This document shows, piece by piece, positions 44,239 through 55,241 of a stretch of 64,000 nucleotides of DNA. Numbering within the stretch: position 1 is the stretch's first letter; every line of letters begins with the position of its first letter. The position numbers were made by a program, and so were the translations under genes. The stretch is taken from NCBI GenBank assembly GCA_940671915.1, contig CALNVZ010003433.1, forward strand, positions 48,036,926-48,100,925, given 5' to 3'. The DNA is from Paracentrotus lividus (lineage: Eukaryota > Echinodermata > Echinoidea > Camarodonta > Echinidae). Below the pieces are notes generated by a model. The model had not been told where the DNA came from and made no database searches. It saw only the letters and a list, made by a program, of their open reading frames with translations.

Positions 44239-45791
44239 TGTGATTATCTCAAAGTTATCTCCTCTACAGAAGAAAAATGAACAAAGATAACAAATCCAGA
44301 TTTTAAAAATACATATTTGACCAAAGACAGCTGGCATAAAGCAAAATAAGGAAAAAGTGAACCTCAATAAGCATTTCTTGGGATCTACCCATGGCTTGGC
44401 ACATTCAATCAAAGATGAAAATTGTATCATTTTAGGGTCAGTTATACATTTAGAAAATATTCACATTGAATACTTTCTGATTGGAAATGCTTTCATGTCA
44501 ACATTCCAAATTGTGAACATAAAAGCAAAGATTGTGATGATTCTGCTGTCTGGTGCAGACCTTTTTTTTTTTCGTTTGGAAGACTTACAGGTTTTTTCCG
44601 TTCTGCCTGCTTGGACCTTGTTCGGAATAAATCATATCCTCCTAAACTTAAATGTTACATTGGATTGTTAAACTCTCTCTTTAGAGCTAAAAGGGTATTG
44701 TCTTTGTTAAAGGATACGAGCAACGTCCCTCTGTTGCTGAGGAGGCGGAACATGCTACAACATACAACCTTTCTTCAGTGGGAAACTAATGTGAGAAATG
44801 ATACAGCAAGGCCAGAAATGATATGTAAGGCTGACATCGGCACATATATTTCATGGACGATGGATTATGTTCCTGTATCATTTTATCGAAAGAAAATGTC
44901 TTTTTTGCTGAGATGCAGAAGGGCTGTCATTCCTCTACTTGTTCACCATGTTAATGCCCTTCTGCCTTTAATAGCAATAATGTTAAAGGAAACCAAAATC
45001 CAAGGAGAGAATTTATCTTTTAGAAAATAGTAAAATGTGACGAGCAACTAAAAAAATGTTTCCTTAAATTGGGTATAAAAAAAGAGAGCTAGGAAAGTTT
45101 GAAAAGTCTTCTTGTACTGTACTTTCGATGGGGTTCCTCAAAGTGACAAAATTGCTTCAAAATGGCTGATATTTGTGGACAACTCTCCATTTGTTTTCTA
45201 AACAAATTTTCAGATTTTCCTTATTGCCTTTCAAAGTGCATCTTACCTCTTTTTGAACTCAACATAAGTCAAGGGAAAATATATTTACACAAGTCAAGTT
45301 TAAAGATATCAGAAATAATAGGGAAATATAAAAATCTGTTTTTTGGCTTCCTTTAAGAGGAAACTAAATAGCATGGCAAGGATGGGTGACATTTCATTTT
45401 GTGCTGATCATCAGACAGCAAGGCCAACAACTTCACATTGATTTCATGGTTGGCAGCTTATTTCCTCATATCATATCATCGTCTGAAAAGAGTTCTAAAG
45501 ATTGGTGGTTGGAAAGAAATTGAGAGAATTAATAAGATCCTCCGTTTGACATTTCAGTTTTCTGCCAATCTGCAAACTCACAATAGGCTATGCCCCATTA
45601 TGTCAAGATTGACAAATGGCATGGTGCTACATCTGTTTGTAGGTGGATCAGCGGCAAGAAAAATCCCTAATCCGTTGAAGTGCGAGCCCAGTGCGAGGTT
45701 GATGTTGTTGAGCTTCAGCTTTACAATCTAATTTCAAGCTTGTACAAACATGCGCGATATGTCCTACATGATAGGATTGGGCATAAGTTTA
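44239..45791. other. No supported gene
   Basis: A 140-codon frame at 44611-45030 starts at TTG, not ATG, and has no recognised domain. It includes the dispersed word AATGCCCTTCTGCCTTTAAT. A second frame (45438-45731) likewise lacks support. Remaining DNA is AT-rich. Confidence 0.45.
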
Positions 45792-46208
45792 AAGGCCACC
45801 GCACACCTTACGACTGGTCTACGATCGGATTTTGTAATAAAACGTCATAACATTGATATGGATATTTAGAAATAGAACATCATTCTGTGCAGAGTTCTAA
45901 ATCATTATAGGAATACATAAATGTTCAAATCAGTGACTATGTAACCTCCTTATTAAAATAAAAGCGAATTCAATATCTAATCGTAATGACGTCATAGCAA
46001 TCGCACGATTGGCTACGATTTCAAACCAATTTGCCCTTTACTCCTAAATAAAGGCTTGCAATTTTCCAAAATTCGCTATCAGTATTCTTACAGTTAATTT
46101 GAACCTCTAACGATAACATTCTATTCATTCATACTTTCGGAAAATAAGAAAATTGCAATTTGTTCCAAAATCGGATCATAGACCAGTCGTAAGGTGTGCG
46201 GTGGCCTT
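45792..46208. mobile_element. 417-bp MITE with long inverted ends
   Basis: AAGGCCACCGCACACCTTAC followed by GACTGGTCTACGATCGG is inverted at the right end with two changes over about 44 bp. The flanks are TA on both sides. Confidence 0.8.
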
Positions 46209-46457
46209 TAGGCTAGAGCAGGACTGCTCAATTCATCACACTTTTATGAGCCAAAACCCCAAAACTAGCTGGAGTTTGGAAATATAAAGCCCAAGATGCT
46301 TCAAATAGAAAGAAGCAATAATATTAGGCACAAAGTTGGTATTTTAAAAACTTTTTGGGAAGATCCTCATACAACTTCAGTGCAGACGTGCATAGAGATA
46401 GAGATATTCTGTTCAGAGTGATTGCCCTATTGATATGCTTCAATGACGTCACCATAA

Positions 46458-46626
46458 GGCGCCTTCTCCAATCTAAAGGTGTCAGTTTCCTGCGTCTTTT
46501 GTTCATCTTTTGAATAGAATCCCGAAAATCTTAATACGGCTTACACACAAACATGTTAAAAGCTGAAAGCCGAATGTTTCCCAGGAAGCTGCGGGAAAGT
46601 GAAGCCTTTTGATTGGAGAAGACGCC
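46458..46626. mobile_element. 169-bp MITE with TAA duplication
   Basis: GGCGCCTTCTCCAATC and GATTGGAGAAGACGCC are inverted, with weaker similarity over a further 25 bp. TAA lies at 46455-46457 and 46627-46629. Confidence 0.7.
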
Positions 46627-46629
46627 TAA

Positions 46630-47139
46630 ATAAAGATTTAATATTGTAATGTCAAATGTGTTTGAACAGGTCTCATTTGTTATTTGATGTGAATTTATAA
46701 CTTTGCAAACTTGTAAAACTTTCTCGAAATTGTGTTTAGTATGGACAAAATTTACCCCTCAAAGATCAGAGTGCTACTCATGAGAAGTGGCAATACTTTG
46801 CTTAGAACTCTGTGAACAATGAGTAGTCTGCAATAATAAACTCTAATTTGACTTGCAACAAATTCCTATAAAGCCTTGAGTGTAACCTATTAAACTTCCT
46901 CTCTCTTGCTGTGCATTAAGTTGCTGCAGTACAGCTTATGTTATGAACCGTAGTCTTAAACTTCAGACTCTGCCCTGTATTTCAAGGCTGCCTTAATAAT
47001 GTGTTTTGTATTAAGAAATATGTAATCCAGAATTATCATCATTCATGTCTGTGAACTAGACAACGACGAGGGCATCGTTTAGAAAAGCGAGGGCTGACAT
47101 TTAAAGCAAGTCAAGTTTACTTCCTTGAGGAGGAAGCGG
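46630..47139. other. No gene recognised
   Basis: AT-rich DNA with no repeat ends or exons seen. Confidence 0.45.
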
Positions 47140-47238
47140 TTTTAGTTATGACCCTCGAAGGGGCTCAGGTCCCCACTGGTTAGCATGGTTAGGGGATTCT
47201 GAACTTGTCACAGAGGAGAGAGCGATAGAGGGGGGAGA

Positions 47239-47282
<44 letters not shown>

Positions 47283-47518
47283 GAAAGAGAGAGAGGGGGG
47301 GGAGCAAGGGGGAGAAGGAGATGGGGAGGAGAGAAAAAGAAAAGAGAGAGAGATAAAAAGAAAGGGAGGAGGGCAAAATGATAGAGGGAGAAGCGGTGTT
47401 ATTACCCTCGAAGGGGCTTCGGTCCACTATGGTTAGGGGCTTCTGAACTATCATAAAGTTGAGAAAGAGAGAGATAGATAGATAGATAGATAGATAGGTA
47501 TATAATATATGGATAGAC

Positions 47519-47580
<62 letters not shown>

Positions 47581-47760
47581 GGAGGGAGGGGCAAGATAAT
47601 AGAGGGAGAAGAGGGGTTTGTTTATGACCCTCGAAGGGGCTCGGGTCCCCTCTGGTTAGGGGCTCCTGAAGCATCATGGAGGGGAGAGAGAGAGAGAGAC
47701 GGAGAGAGATAGAGAGAGGGAGGGAGAGAGAGAGAGAGAGAGAGAGGGGGGATGGGGGAA
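47140..47760 (+). repeat. Three units of ~240 bp, each with an expanded purine microsatellite
   Basis: TGACCCTCGAAGGGGCTCAG, or a variant, begins units near 47150, 47404 and 47627, followed by GGTTAGGGG and TTCTGAA. Each unit then holds a different array: (GA)n at 47220-47355, (GATA)n at 47470-47580 and (GA)n at 47683-47745. The S/L- and Y/L-rich minus-strand frames of 91 and 102 residues are compositional. Confidence 0.85.
47521..47580 (+). repeat. (GATA)15 microsatellite
   Basis: About 15 perfect AGAT/GATA units at 47521-47580, with interrupted units upstream from 47473. Confidence 0.95.
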
Positions 47761-48353
47761 AGATGAAACAGTAAAATGATAGACATGGGAGGAGAATAGT
47801 AAGAAGGTGTGGAGAAAGTATGAGAGAAAATACTGAGACTGAGAATTATGGCTACCTTAGCTATCTGCCTGTCTTTGTTGTTATAAGACTATTATTTATT
47901 CATATTGACTGCCCCTTTCCTCTCTCAACACCCCCCCCCCCTCCCCCTTCATCTCCTCAAAATGTTCCTCTGACTCGCTATAATTTATTTTTCTTGTAAT
48001 ATCAATATCCATCTCTTTCGCATACTCTCCACTGTTATTCTGCATTTTCATTTACTGTATTAGATTTAGAAGCAGATAAGTGTAGAAGTGTGATAAGTAT
48101 GTCACAGAGATTCCCCTTAAAACAATGTTATCTGCTGTAACCTGACAAATAAAATTTGAATACTCCCTGAAATTGATCATAACCTACATTACATTCAATT
48201 GTATCGAGCCAGACCCAGAGAGAGGGGATGGGGAGAAGATGATGAGAAAAGGTGAGTGGAGAAAGTGTGATAGAAAGAAAGATATATATTAAAGCAGAGA
48301 CTGAGAGTTAGGGACAATTGTAATGAAGTTGAAAAAGGTGGGGGAGAAGTTAA

Positions 48354-48958
48354 AGGAGGAGTCCGGGCTGAAATTAAAAAGTTATGTAAAGTAAAGTAAA
48401 ATTTAACAAGCACAACACAGAAAATTTCATCAAAATCGGATGAAAAATAACAAAGTTATGCATTTTTTTAGATAGTGCATTTATTTCGTAAAACAGTTCT
48501 TGGCATTGTCTCATTTGAATATTTGAATATTCAAATGAGCAAAATGATGATGTCACAGTCCCCCTACTTCTTGTGTATTTTATTATATGAAATCCTATTT
48601 TTCTCATTTTTTCATATATTGCGTATACAGAAAATCTATCGTACATACTGAAATAGTTAAAAGCACTAGTGACCTTGAACATTCCATAAGGATTAATCCC
48701 TGTTTTTATGTCCTTGGGGGAGAAAATCTTGATAATTGGTATTTCATACAATAAAATACAAAGAAAGTAGGGGGACTGAGACATCATCAGTTTGCCAATT
48801 TGAAGATGGCAAAAACTGTTTCCTAAAAAAAATTCAAAACCTAAGAAAATTCATAACTTTGCTATTTGTGATCCGATTTTGATGAAATTTTCAGTGTTGT
48901 GCTTTTTAGATTTTACTTTATTTTTCTAATAATGCAAATCTCCAGCCCGGAGGAGTCC
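48354..48958. mobile_element. TTAA element family D, copy 1
   Basis: TTAA at 48350-48353 and 48959-48962 flank AGGAGGAGTCCGGGCTG and CAGCCCGGAGGAGTCCT-like ends (right end reads CCAGCCCGGAGGAGTCCT). The inverted arms include AATTTCATCAAAATCGGATG and its complement. The 137-residue minus-strand frame inside is unsupported. Confidence 0.85.
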
Positions 48959-48962
48959 TTTA

Positions 48963-49155
48963 ATACAGGGAGATATAGGTGAGGGAAGAATACTAAGAAA
49001 GATTTCAGGAAAAGAGGGAGAAAGAAAGATATATTGAATGAGAGAGTGAGATTAGGGATTTTGAGTTGAGAGGGGTGGAGTTGATTCATGGAGGAGAAAG
49101 GGGAGAAGATGAGGGTTTACAAACAGACAGAGAGAGTGATAGAGAAAGAGATATG
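48963..49155 (+). repeat. Purine-rich tract
   Basis: GAGAGA- and GAAAGA-type words; another such tract is at 49805-49960. Confidence 0.6.
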
Positions 49156-49801
49156 CAGTTGAGGCCAGAAGTTTACATACACCTAGGAAATTCAATGGAA
49201 ATGTTAAACTTGCTAGACATCATAAATTTTACTGTATCTTCAAAAATATCTTTGCTATAATCACAAATTTGGTATCAAACAAATTAGTATGTCATGCTCT
49301 TTCATCACACTGTCATGTCATCAGAAGCTGAAGAACATTTAGGTGTCATTTTCTTCTAAGAATCTTCACATTTTAGACAAACTTTAAAAAAATCTTGAAC
49401 AAACATTTCATATTTGCGTTCGTTATTTCTTCATAAAAACATATCAGATTACACTTATTCTTGTTCGGTGGTGACATATCATGATAAAAAATGAAATATC
49501 AACCATAAATTTGACATTTATATATTATTATGAAACAATATTTGAAAATACAATGACTAACAATAGAATAAATCTGACAAAAATATTACTTTTTTTTACC
49601 AACAAAATTCCACTTAAAATGTACTTTAGTCCCATCGGCATCCCATTCACGCAAAAGAGTTTGATAAGCTCTTTTATTTGATACCAAATATGTCTTGTAA
49701 GTAATTAATATTTCTGAAGATACAGTAAATTTTAAAATGTCTGGCAGGTGAACAATTTTCATTAAATTTCTGAGGTGTATGTAAACTTCTGGCCTCAACT
49801 G
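49156..49801. mobile_element. Non-autonomous Tc1-like element
   Basis: The left end CAGTTGAGGCCAGAAGTTTA followed by CATACACC is nearly the sequence of Sleeping-Beauty-type Tc1 ends (established knowledge), and the right end is its inverse. Inverted arms are about 105 bp and include GATACAGTAAATTTT. TA follows the right end; the left flank reads TG. The 646 bp have no intact transposase. Confidence 0.85.
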
Positions 49802-50003
49802 TACATGTACATGTACAAGGAGAAACGACAAGAAACTATACAATGGAAGAGGGGGTGTGGTGAAGAACAATTGAGAGAAAGACAAGACAGAGAAAGATAC
49901 AGAAAGAGAAGGAGAGAGAGAGTAATAGACATCAAGAAAGAGATAGAGATACCACAATAGAAAAAATGAGGAATGACTTTAGTTGAAAGGGAGAAAATTT
50001 AGG

Positions 50004-50005
<2 letters not shown>

Positions 50006-50038
<33 letters not shown>
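50006..50038 (+). repeat. Poly-C run, 33 bp
   Basis: Uninterrupted C. The exact length is doubtful. Confidence 0.9.
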
Positions 50039-50581
50039 AGTAATAAATAAATAAAGTAACAATGAACAGAGAGATTGATCGATAGCCAAATGGGATGACG
50101 AAAAAAAAAGTGAGATGGGAAAATTGGGAAGAGGAGAACCAAATGCTGTAGGCATTGAAAGGCCATGGAACAATTACTATGCATGTCGATCTGATAAATA
50201 TGAAACAAGCAAACTTTGAACTTTTAAACAGTATCGCTATAAAATGTTTTGAACATTCAGGAAGATGATCTCATATCTTGATCACGTCAGATCTTTCATA
50301 TATTTTTAGAGTAAACAAAAGTGCTTGACAAATGGTAATTTGGGTATATTGGTTTAAATTTGATTCTGACAGTTAAATTTTGGAAGTTTGGCTCAGTTTC
50401 AGGACTTCATGATGTCTTCTCTTAAAAGATGAAATGTAGGTCGTTATTGGAGTAAAAGAAAGCAGAAAAGAAATGAGCTGTGCCAAGAAAATGATTATGA
50501 TGGAAGTTTCTTATGTAGATATTATCTCAAAGGATGGAACATGAGATATGTTTATGGAACCAATTTAACTTTGAGGAGTAA

Positions 50582-50608
50582 TTTTTTTTTTTTTTTTTTT
50601 TTTTTTTT
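50582..50608 (+). repeat. Poly-T run, 27 bp
   Basis: Uninterrupted T within otherwise unassigned AT-rich DNA (50039-51066), where nothing else is recognised. Confidence 0.9.
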
Positions 50609-51066
50609 GATGTTAAGAGAAATGGTTGGAACAAACAGTTGGAACAAAATCCCATGAACTTTACACCAATAAATGACAACTGCCAAATTATTTCATTAAA
50701 AAATGTGTAATTACAGAGTAATGACTAATAAAAAGATAGGGAAATCGATCAATATCTGTTGTCCACATTTGTTAATATGTGAAATGAGAGGACAAAGTTT
50801 ACAAGAAATGTGTTTTTTCTTAGACTTTTTATATTTTATATCATGTTCTAACATCAGATTTACAGCATTATAAACGTTTCAGAATCAATTAAAGCTAGTT
50901 TCTGTCAAATTCATCAAGCTTGTTTGTGAATTAAAGGGAATCTTCTGGAGTGGGGAAAGGCGATCAAAATAATTACGAACTTTCAAATTAGTTCCATTTG
51001 TTTTGGAAAGAGTATGATATTAAAAAGGTCCACTAGCAAGTACTGCTCTTCAAGTTCCCTCATATA

Positions 51067-51456
51067 CCGCGTTTACATTGAGACTCGGCTCTCGTGTCGA
51101 ATCCACGGGAAGGGTTCGACACTGCAAAGAGTGACCTGTGATCGTGTTTATACACAACAAAAAAGGCGAGTTCAACACAGCTCCCAGATCATGACCGGAA
51201 GTAAGGGACGTCATTAATGTGTGTTGCGATGTATAGCCAAAGTCCATATCTGACCTCAAGGTCATCGACTTCGACACGGCTTTCTGTTTACACACATAAA
51301 AATTGCTGTGTCGAACCCGCCTCCCGGATCGAAACCTATGATTTTGGCGGAGCAAAAAAGGCGTGTCGAACCCGGGTCGCGAATCTCACTGATCCCGTTT
51401 ACATGGCATAAAATTGCCGTGTCGAACCCGCGACCCGAGTCACAGTGTAAACGAGG
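51067..51456. mobile_element. CpG-rich TA element family K, copy 2 (reverse)
   Basis: The reverse complement of 40421-40814 and 61213-61621 with few changes. CCGCGTTTACATTGAGAC and CACAGTGTAAACGAGG are the ends, flanked by TA. The 100-residue frames on both strands are shared among copies by descent only. Confidence 0.85.
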
Positions 51457-51484
51457 TAATAGTCTTTTCACATTCACAATGGTT

Positions 51485-51880
51485 TATATCCTCTTGGTCT
51501 ACCAAGAGGTGGTCTAATTCTCAGGTTGACTAATACCATATGGTCTACTAAAGGTTTTGTCTCTCTTTGACTTGGTCTAATACATATTTGGTCTAATTTT
51601 CACTTGGTCCAATTGCCAACTTGTGTAATAGCCAAATGGTCTAATCAAATTTTTGTGTAATCCCCAAATGAATATTTGGTCTATTAACAGTCTGTTGCAG
51701 GAAATGACTAGGTGGTGTTAGACTGATTGGATATTAGACTAAAATGGACATTAGACTAAATGGGGAATTAGACGAAATAGTAAACAGGCAAAGTGAGAAT
51801 AAGACCAAATGGCAGTTAAATGAAATGGTTATAGACGAAATAGAATTAGACCAGTTGGGATGAGATGCAAACAGGCATTA
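51485..51880. repeat. Foldback of degenerate TGGTCTAAT words
   Basis: From 51517 to about 51690, words like TTTGGTCTAAT recur every 15-25 bp. From about 51715 to 51860 the complement ATTAGACCAAAT recurs at similar spacing. The block is therefore an irregular inverted repeat built of a short motif. Confidence 0.75.
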
Positions 51881-51976
51881 GTCAAAACAATAAGCAGTTG
51901 AAATGCTGCTATCAAAAGCTGTGTGTCGATGGAGAGTAGGATCAGGAAACATGACAAATACCCCTCTCATCTTATT

Positions 51977-52800
51977 TCAGGTCAGCGGAAATTAGGTGCA
52001 GTGGGCACTGGCAAAGGTTTGCGAGCCCTGCGACTCGACAACGAGCCCAGCCAAAACGAGTCAACTTCTTGACTCTCGTGTGTGTTCATACACAAAGAAC
52101 TACTGCTGTACCGAAATGGTACAGCTATTAAAACCAAAGCACTAAAACTGTGTGATGAAATTTTGTTTATGAAACAAAAATTAGGTGCAGTGGTCACTGG
52201 TAAAGGTTTGCGAGCCCTGCGACTCATCAACGAGCCCGGCCAAAACGAGTCAACTTCTTGGCTCTTGTGTGTGTTCATACACAAAGAACTACCGCTGTAC
52301 CGAAATGGTACAGCTAAACCAAAGCAGTAAAACTGTGTGATGAAATTTTGTTTATGAAACAGAAATTACGTGCAGTGGGCACTGGCAAAACGTTTGTGAG
52401 CCCCAAGACTCATCAACGAGCCCGGCCAAAACGGGTCAACTCCATGGCTCTCATGTGTGTTCAGACATAGAGAAGTGTTGCTGTTCTGAAATGGTATAGC
52501 TTACCAAAACATGGAAATGTGTTGTGAAATTTTGTGTATGAAAGGGAAATTAGGTGAAGGGGACATTGGCAAAGGTTTGCGAGCCCTGCGATATGACAAC
52601 GAGCCTGGCCAAAATGAGTTATCTACATGACCCTCATTCCCCTGTTCAAACCTACTAAGTAAAGAAGTACTGCTGTACCGAAATGGTACAACAATACCAA
52701 AACAGTAGAACTATACGATGAAATTTTTTTGTATGAAATTGACATAAATGAGCACAGGCAACTCCATGGCTCTTATTCTGTGTGTTCATATACAACAATT
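51977..52800 (+). repeat. Tandem array, ~185-bp period, four to five units
   Basis: GAAATTAGGTGCAGTGGGCA recurs near 51987, 52179, 52362 and 52544, and a decayed unit follows at 52735. Each unit contains TTTGCGAGCCCTGCGACTC, ACGAGTCAACTT, GTGTGTTCATACA and GTACCGAAATGGTACAGC. The last has its own palindrome, GTACCGAAATGGTAC. The frames of 82 and 100 residues are by-products. Confidence 0.9.
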
Positions 52801-53224
52801 TATTATATATCTAAATGGTACATGTACTATGCTAAGACAGTAATAAAACTTAATGGACTTTTGCATATATAAATGTGTAATAAAACAATAACAATACAGC
52901 ACTTATATTGCAAAATAGATCCAGTAAACTGTTTGGAAGTGCAGTGGTTATTAATACCCAGCGCCAGCTATACATGTATGTGTACAAACGATACATTGTA
53001 TTTGGCACCATTTGAAACTAGAACTCATAAAAGGTTGAGCTGAAACAGAACATGTCAACTTTATTTGTATATGCATAAACTGAAATAAGTTGTATATCCC
53101 CAAATTTCTTTTTATCAAATTTCGAGATTGATGTTTTTGCATGTATGAACACCCCAAAGCTGATTCTTTGTAGGGTTTTGGGATAAACTGTTCTGTTTAT
53201 GAACAAGCTATTAGACTCTCACTA
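52801..53224. other. No gene recognised
   Basis: AT-rich DNA; two overlapping minus-strand frames of 62-68 residues without support. Confidence 0.45.
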
Positions 53225-53473
53225 CTTGCCTCCAAACGCCGGGCCAATCGGGAGGTTATGTTTCGGTGCGTGCACGTGGCCATGTGTGAGATCCCTGAGG
53301 GGTGCGCACATGCTTGGATCTGCGCGTGCGGCGGTGATGGTTTGACGTTTAACCCACCCCTGGCGTTAAGCCATGTGCGTGTCTCTGTTACCTACTTGAG
53401 CTCGCTTATTATATCTCACAACCCTCTTTAGGAAGAGACACGATCAGACGGAGAACTACAAGTGACACGCTAG
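53225..53473 (+). promoter_or_regulatory. Candidate promoter and first leader exon
   Basis: This block is GC- and CpG-richer than its surroundings. It has a CCAAT box at 53244-53248 and ends at a possible donor TAG/GTATCG (53474). It lies upstream of the leader exon candidates at 55013 and 58373 on the same strand. No clear TATA box is seen. It could instead be an unrelated repeat. Confidence 0.25.
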
Positions 53474-55012
53474 GTATCGCTTCATGTTAGACTCTGCAGT
53501 GGAAGAAAGAAATTAACCGTTGAAACCTCAAAACAAGTAGGTTGCTTACAGAAGGGATAGTTCTTATCAGATATTTTAGGTTTTTATGACTGACAACTTT
53601 CCCCTTATCGTGATTGCCGATCATTCCCTTGCTATACCACAGGAGGAAATCGATGGTTAAGAATTCGCTACTGTCGAAGAAGTCATTTTTCTCTGTGATT
53701 TGATAAAAGTAGTTGCTTCAGGATATGCTGCTGAGGTGTGATACAAGTGTGTTTATTCGTTCAGGATATATTTTATTCATGGCTTCTGGAGATTTGTTTG
53801 GGATATTTAGGATTAGCAATGTTGGATTGATTACATACGTGTTAGGATTGGATATGATTTGTTGCAAAGCTGTAAATATGAATGTTCTGTTCTTGACAGT
53901 TCTGACATTTGATTTTCCTTGAGGATATTTAATCTTATGAATTAGAGTTGATACACATGGATATTATTGGAACATATTTGCTATTATGCAATAAATACAA
54001 ATGTATCATATTCTTGATAATCGTATGACATTTGTGTATATGTCTATGTTTGACATCTTATGAATTAAAGTTGGTATACCTGATTTGTTGGATAAAAACA
54101 TATTTATAATGAAACTGTTAATCTGAATATATTTCATTCTTGTTGATTGTCATGACATTTTCCCCCTCCTTTTGGGTCTGGCATGTTAGGAATTTTTCAA
54201 AGTGGTCAAGTTCAGTGTTAAATATAATATTTCTAATTATATTATGAGGTATTTGTCTGCTGATATTCTATTTCTGGTCATTAGCACATGTTTTTCCCTG
54301 TTGTTTTGATGTTGTGTCGACATTCTAATTAGACAGACAATTAAACAAAACATATTTAAGAACTCAAAGCAGAGTACATTTATATTGCAGGATCAAAAAC
54401 AATGAAGTTTGAAAAATCCAGCATGCATTAAAAAGGAATCATTTTCAAATACAGGATGAGAAATGTTCTCTTATTAAATCATATTTCAGTAAATCATTTC
54501 AACACTTGCAATACAATGTATGGCGGATTACTAATTGGGATTCCATGGTGTGTCGTACGGGACATTTTACATCTTTTTTACATGAAAAGACAAGAATATT
54601 TTCTTGATAAATAGTTATCCTCATGTAGTACCACAAGGGGCACAAGAACCAAGACTTAATTTCATATCCTTTACAATTGAAATGAAAAATAATACTGTGT
54701 CGTACGGGACCAAAAAATAAAGAAAAAACAAAGAGACAACAACAACAACAAAAGCATGGAATCGCACTTTGTTATCTCAAATTTTCTTCTATGGGGTCCT
54801 TGAACATTGAAGATAATTGTTAAATGCTTAATTAGTAATAACAAAAATGTGATGTACCTATAGATAGGAATTTATTCAGGTACCATGCTCGTGACATAAG
54901 GTGAAACAACTCTCTTGATTGACTTTGTCAGAACCATATAATTGCTTTAAGACAAACAATCTTTGTGTGATCACACCCTCATTAACCTGTTATCTATATT
55001 GTTATTTGACAG
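53474..55012. other. No gene recognised
   Basis: AT-rich, intron-like DNA. GTGTCGTACGGGAC occurs twice (about 54550 and 54698) in the same orientation, 150 bp apart. Confidence 0.45.
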
Positions 55013-55143
55013 GTGTACCTAAGGACAATCAGTCTAGCTACTATCACTGTCAACCCTCAAGCTTGCTGCACTGTCTGGGTATACCCTTAGGACTCTATAC
55101 TAATCACTGCCAAGATTCTAGCATTGCCAGAAATACAGGTCAG
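55013..55143 (+). other. Candidate leader exon of the gene at 58373
   Basis: ATATTGTTATTTGACAG ends at 55012, and GGTCAG/GTGAGTGT gives a strong donor at 55144. The 131-nt interval contains no ATG, which suits a 5' leader. One frame stays open (GVPKDNQSSYYHCQPSS and on), so an internal coding exon is also possible; splicing it to 58373 would soon meet a stop. It is less AT-rich than the flanks. Confidence 0.4.
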
Positions 55144-55241
55144 GTGAGTGTTTAATTATAGTATTATGTGCCACAAAGTTTTTAAATGAACTGTCATAAA
55201 ATAAACTTTCAAGGGTTGTAGTTGTTAACCATGGTGCTTAA

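Noticed and set aside
44611-45030. 140-codon frame
   Set aside because: It begins with TTG, lacks a recognised domain and contains a dispersed repeat word; long stop-free stretches of this size occur by chance.
47146-47677. Minus-strand frames rich in S/L and Y/L
   Set aside because: They are (GA)n and (GATA)n microsatellites read on the other strand.
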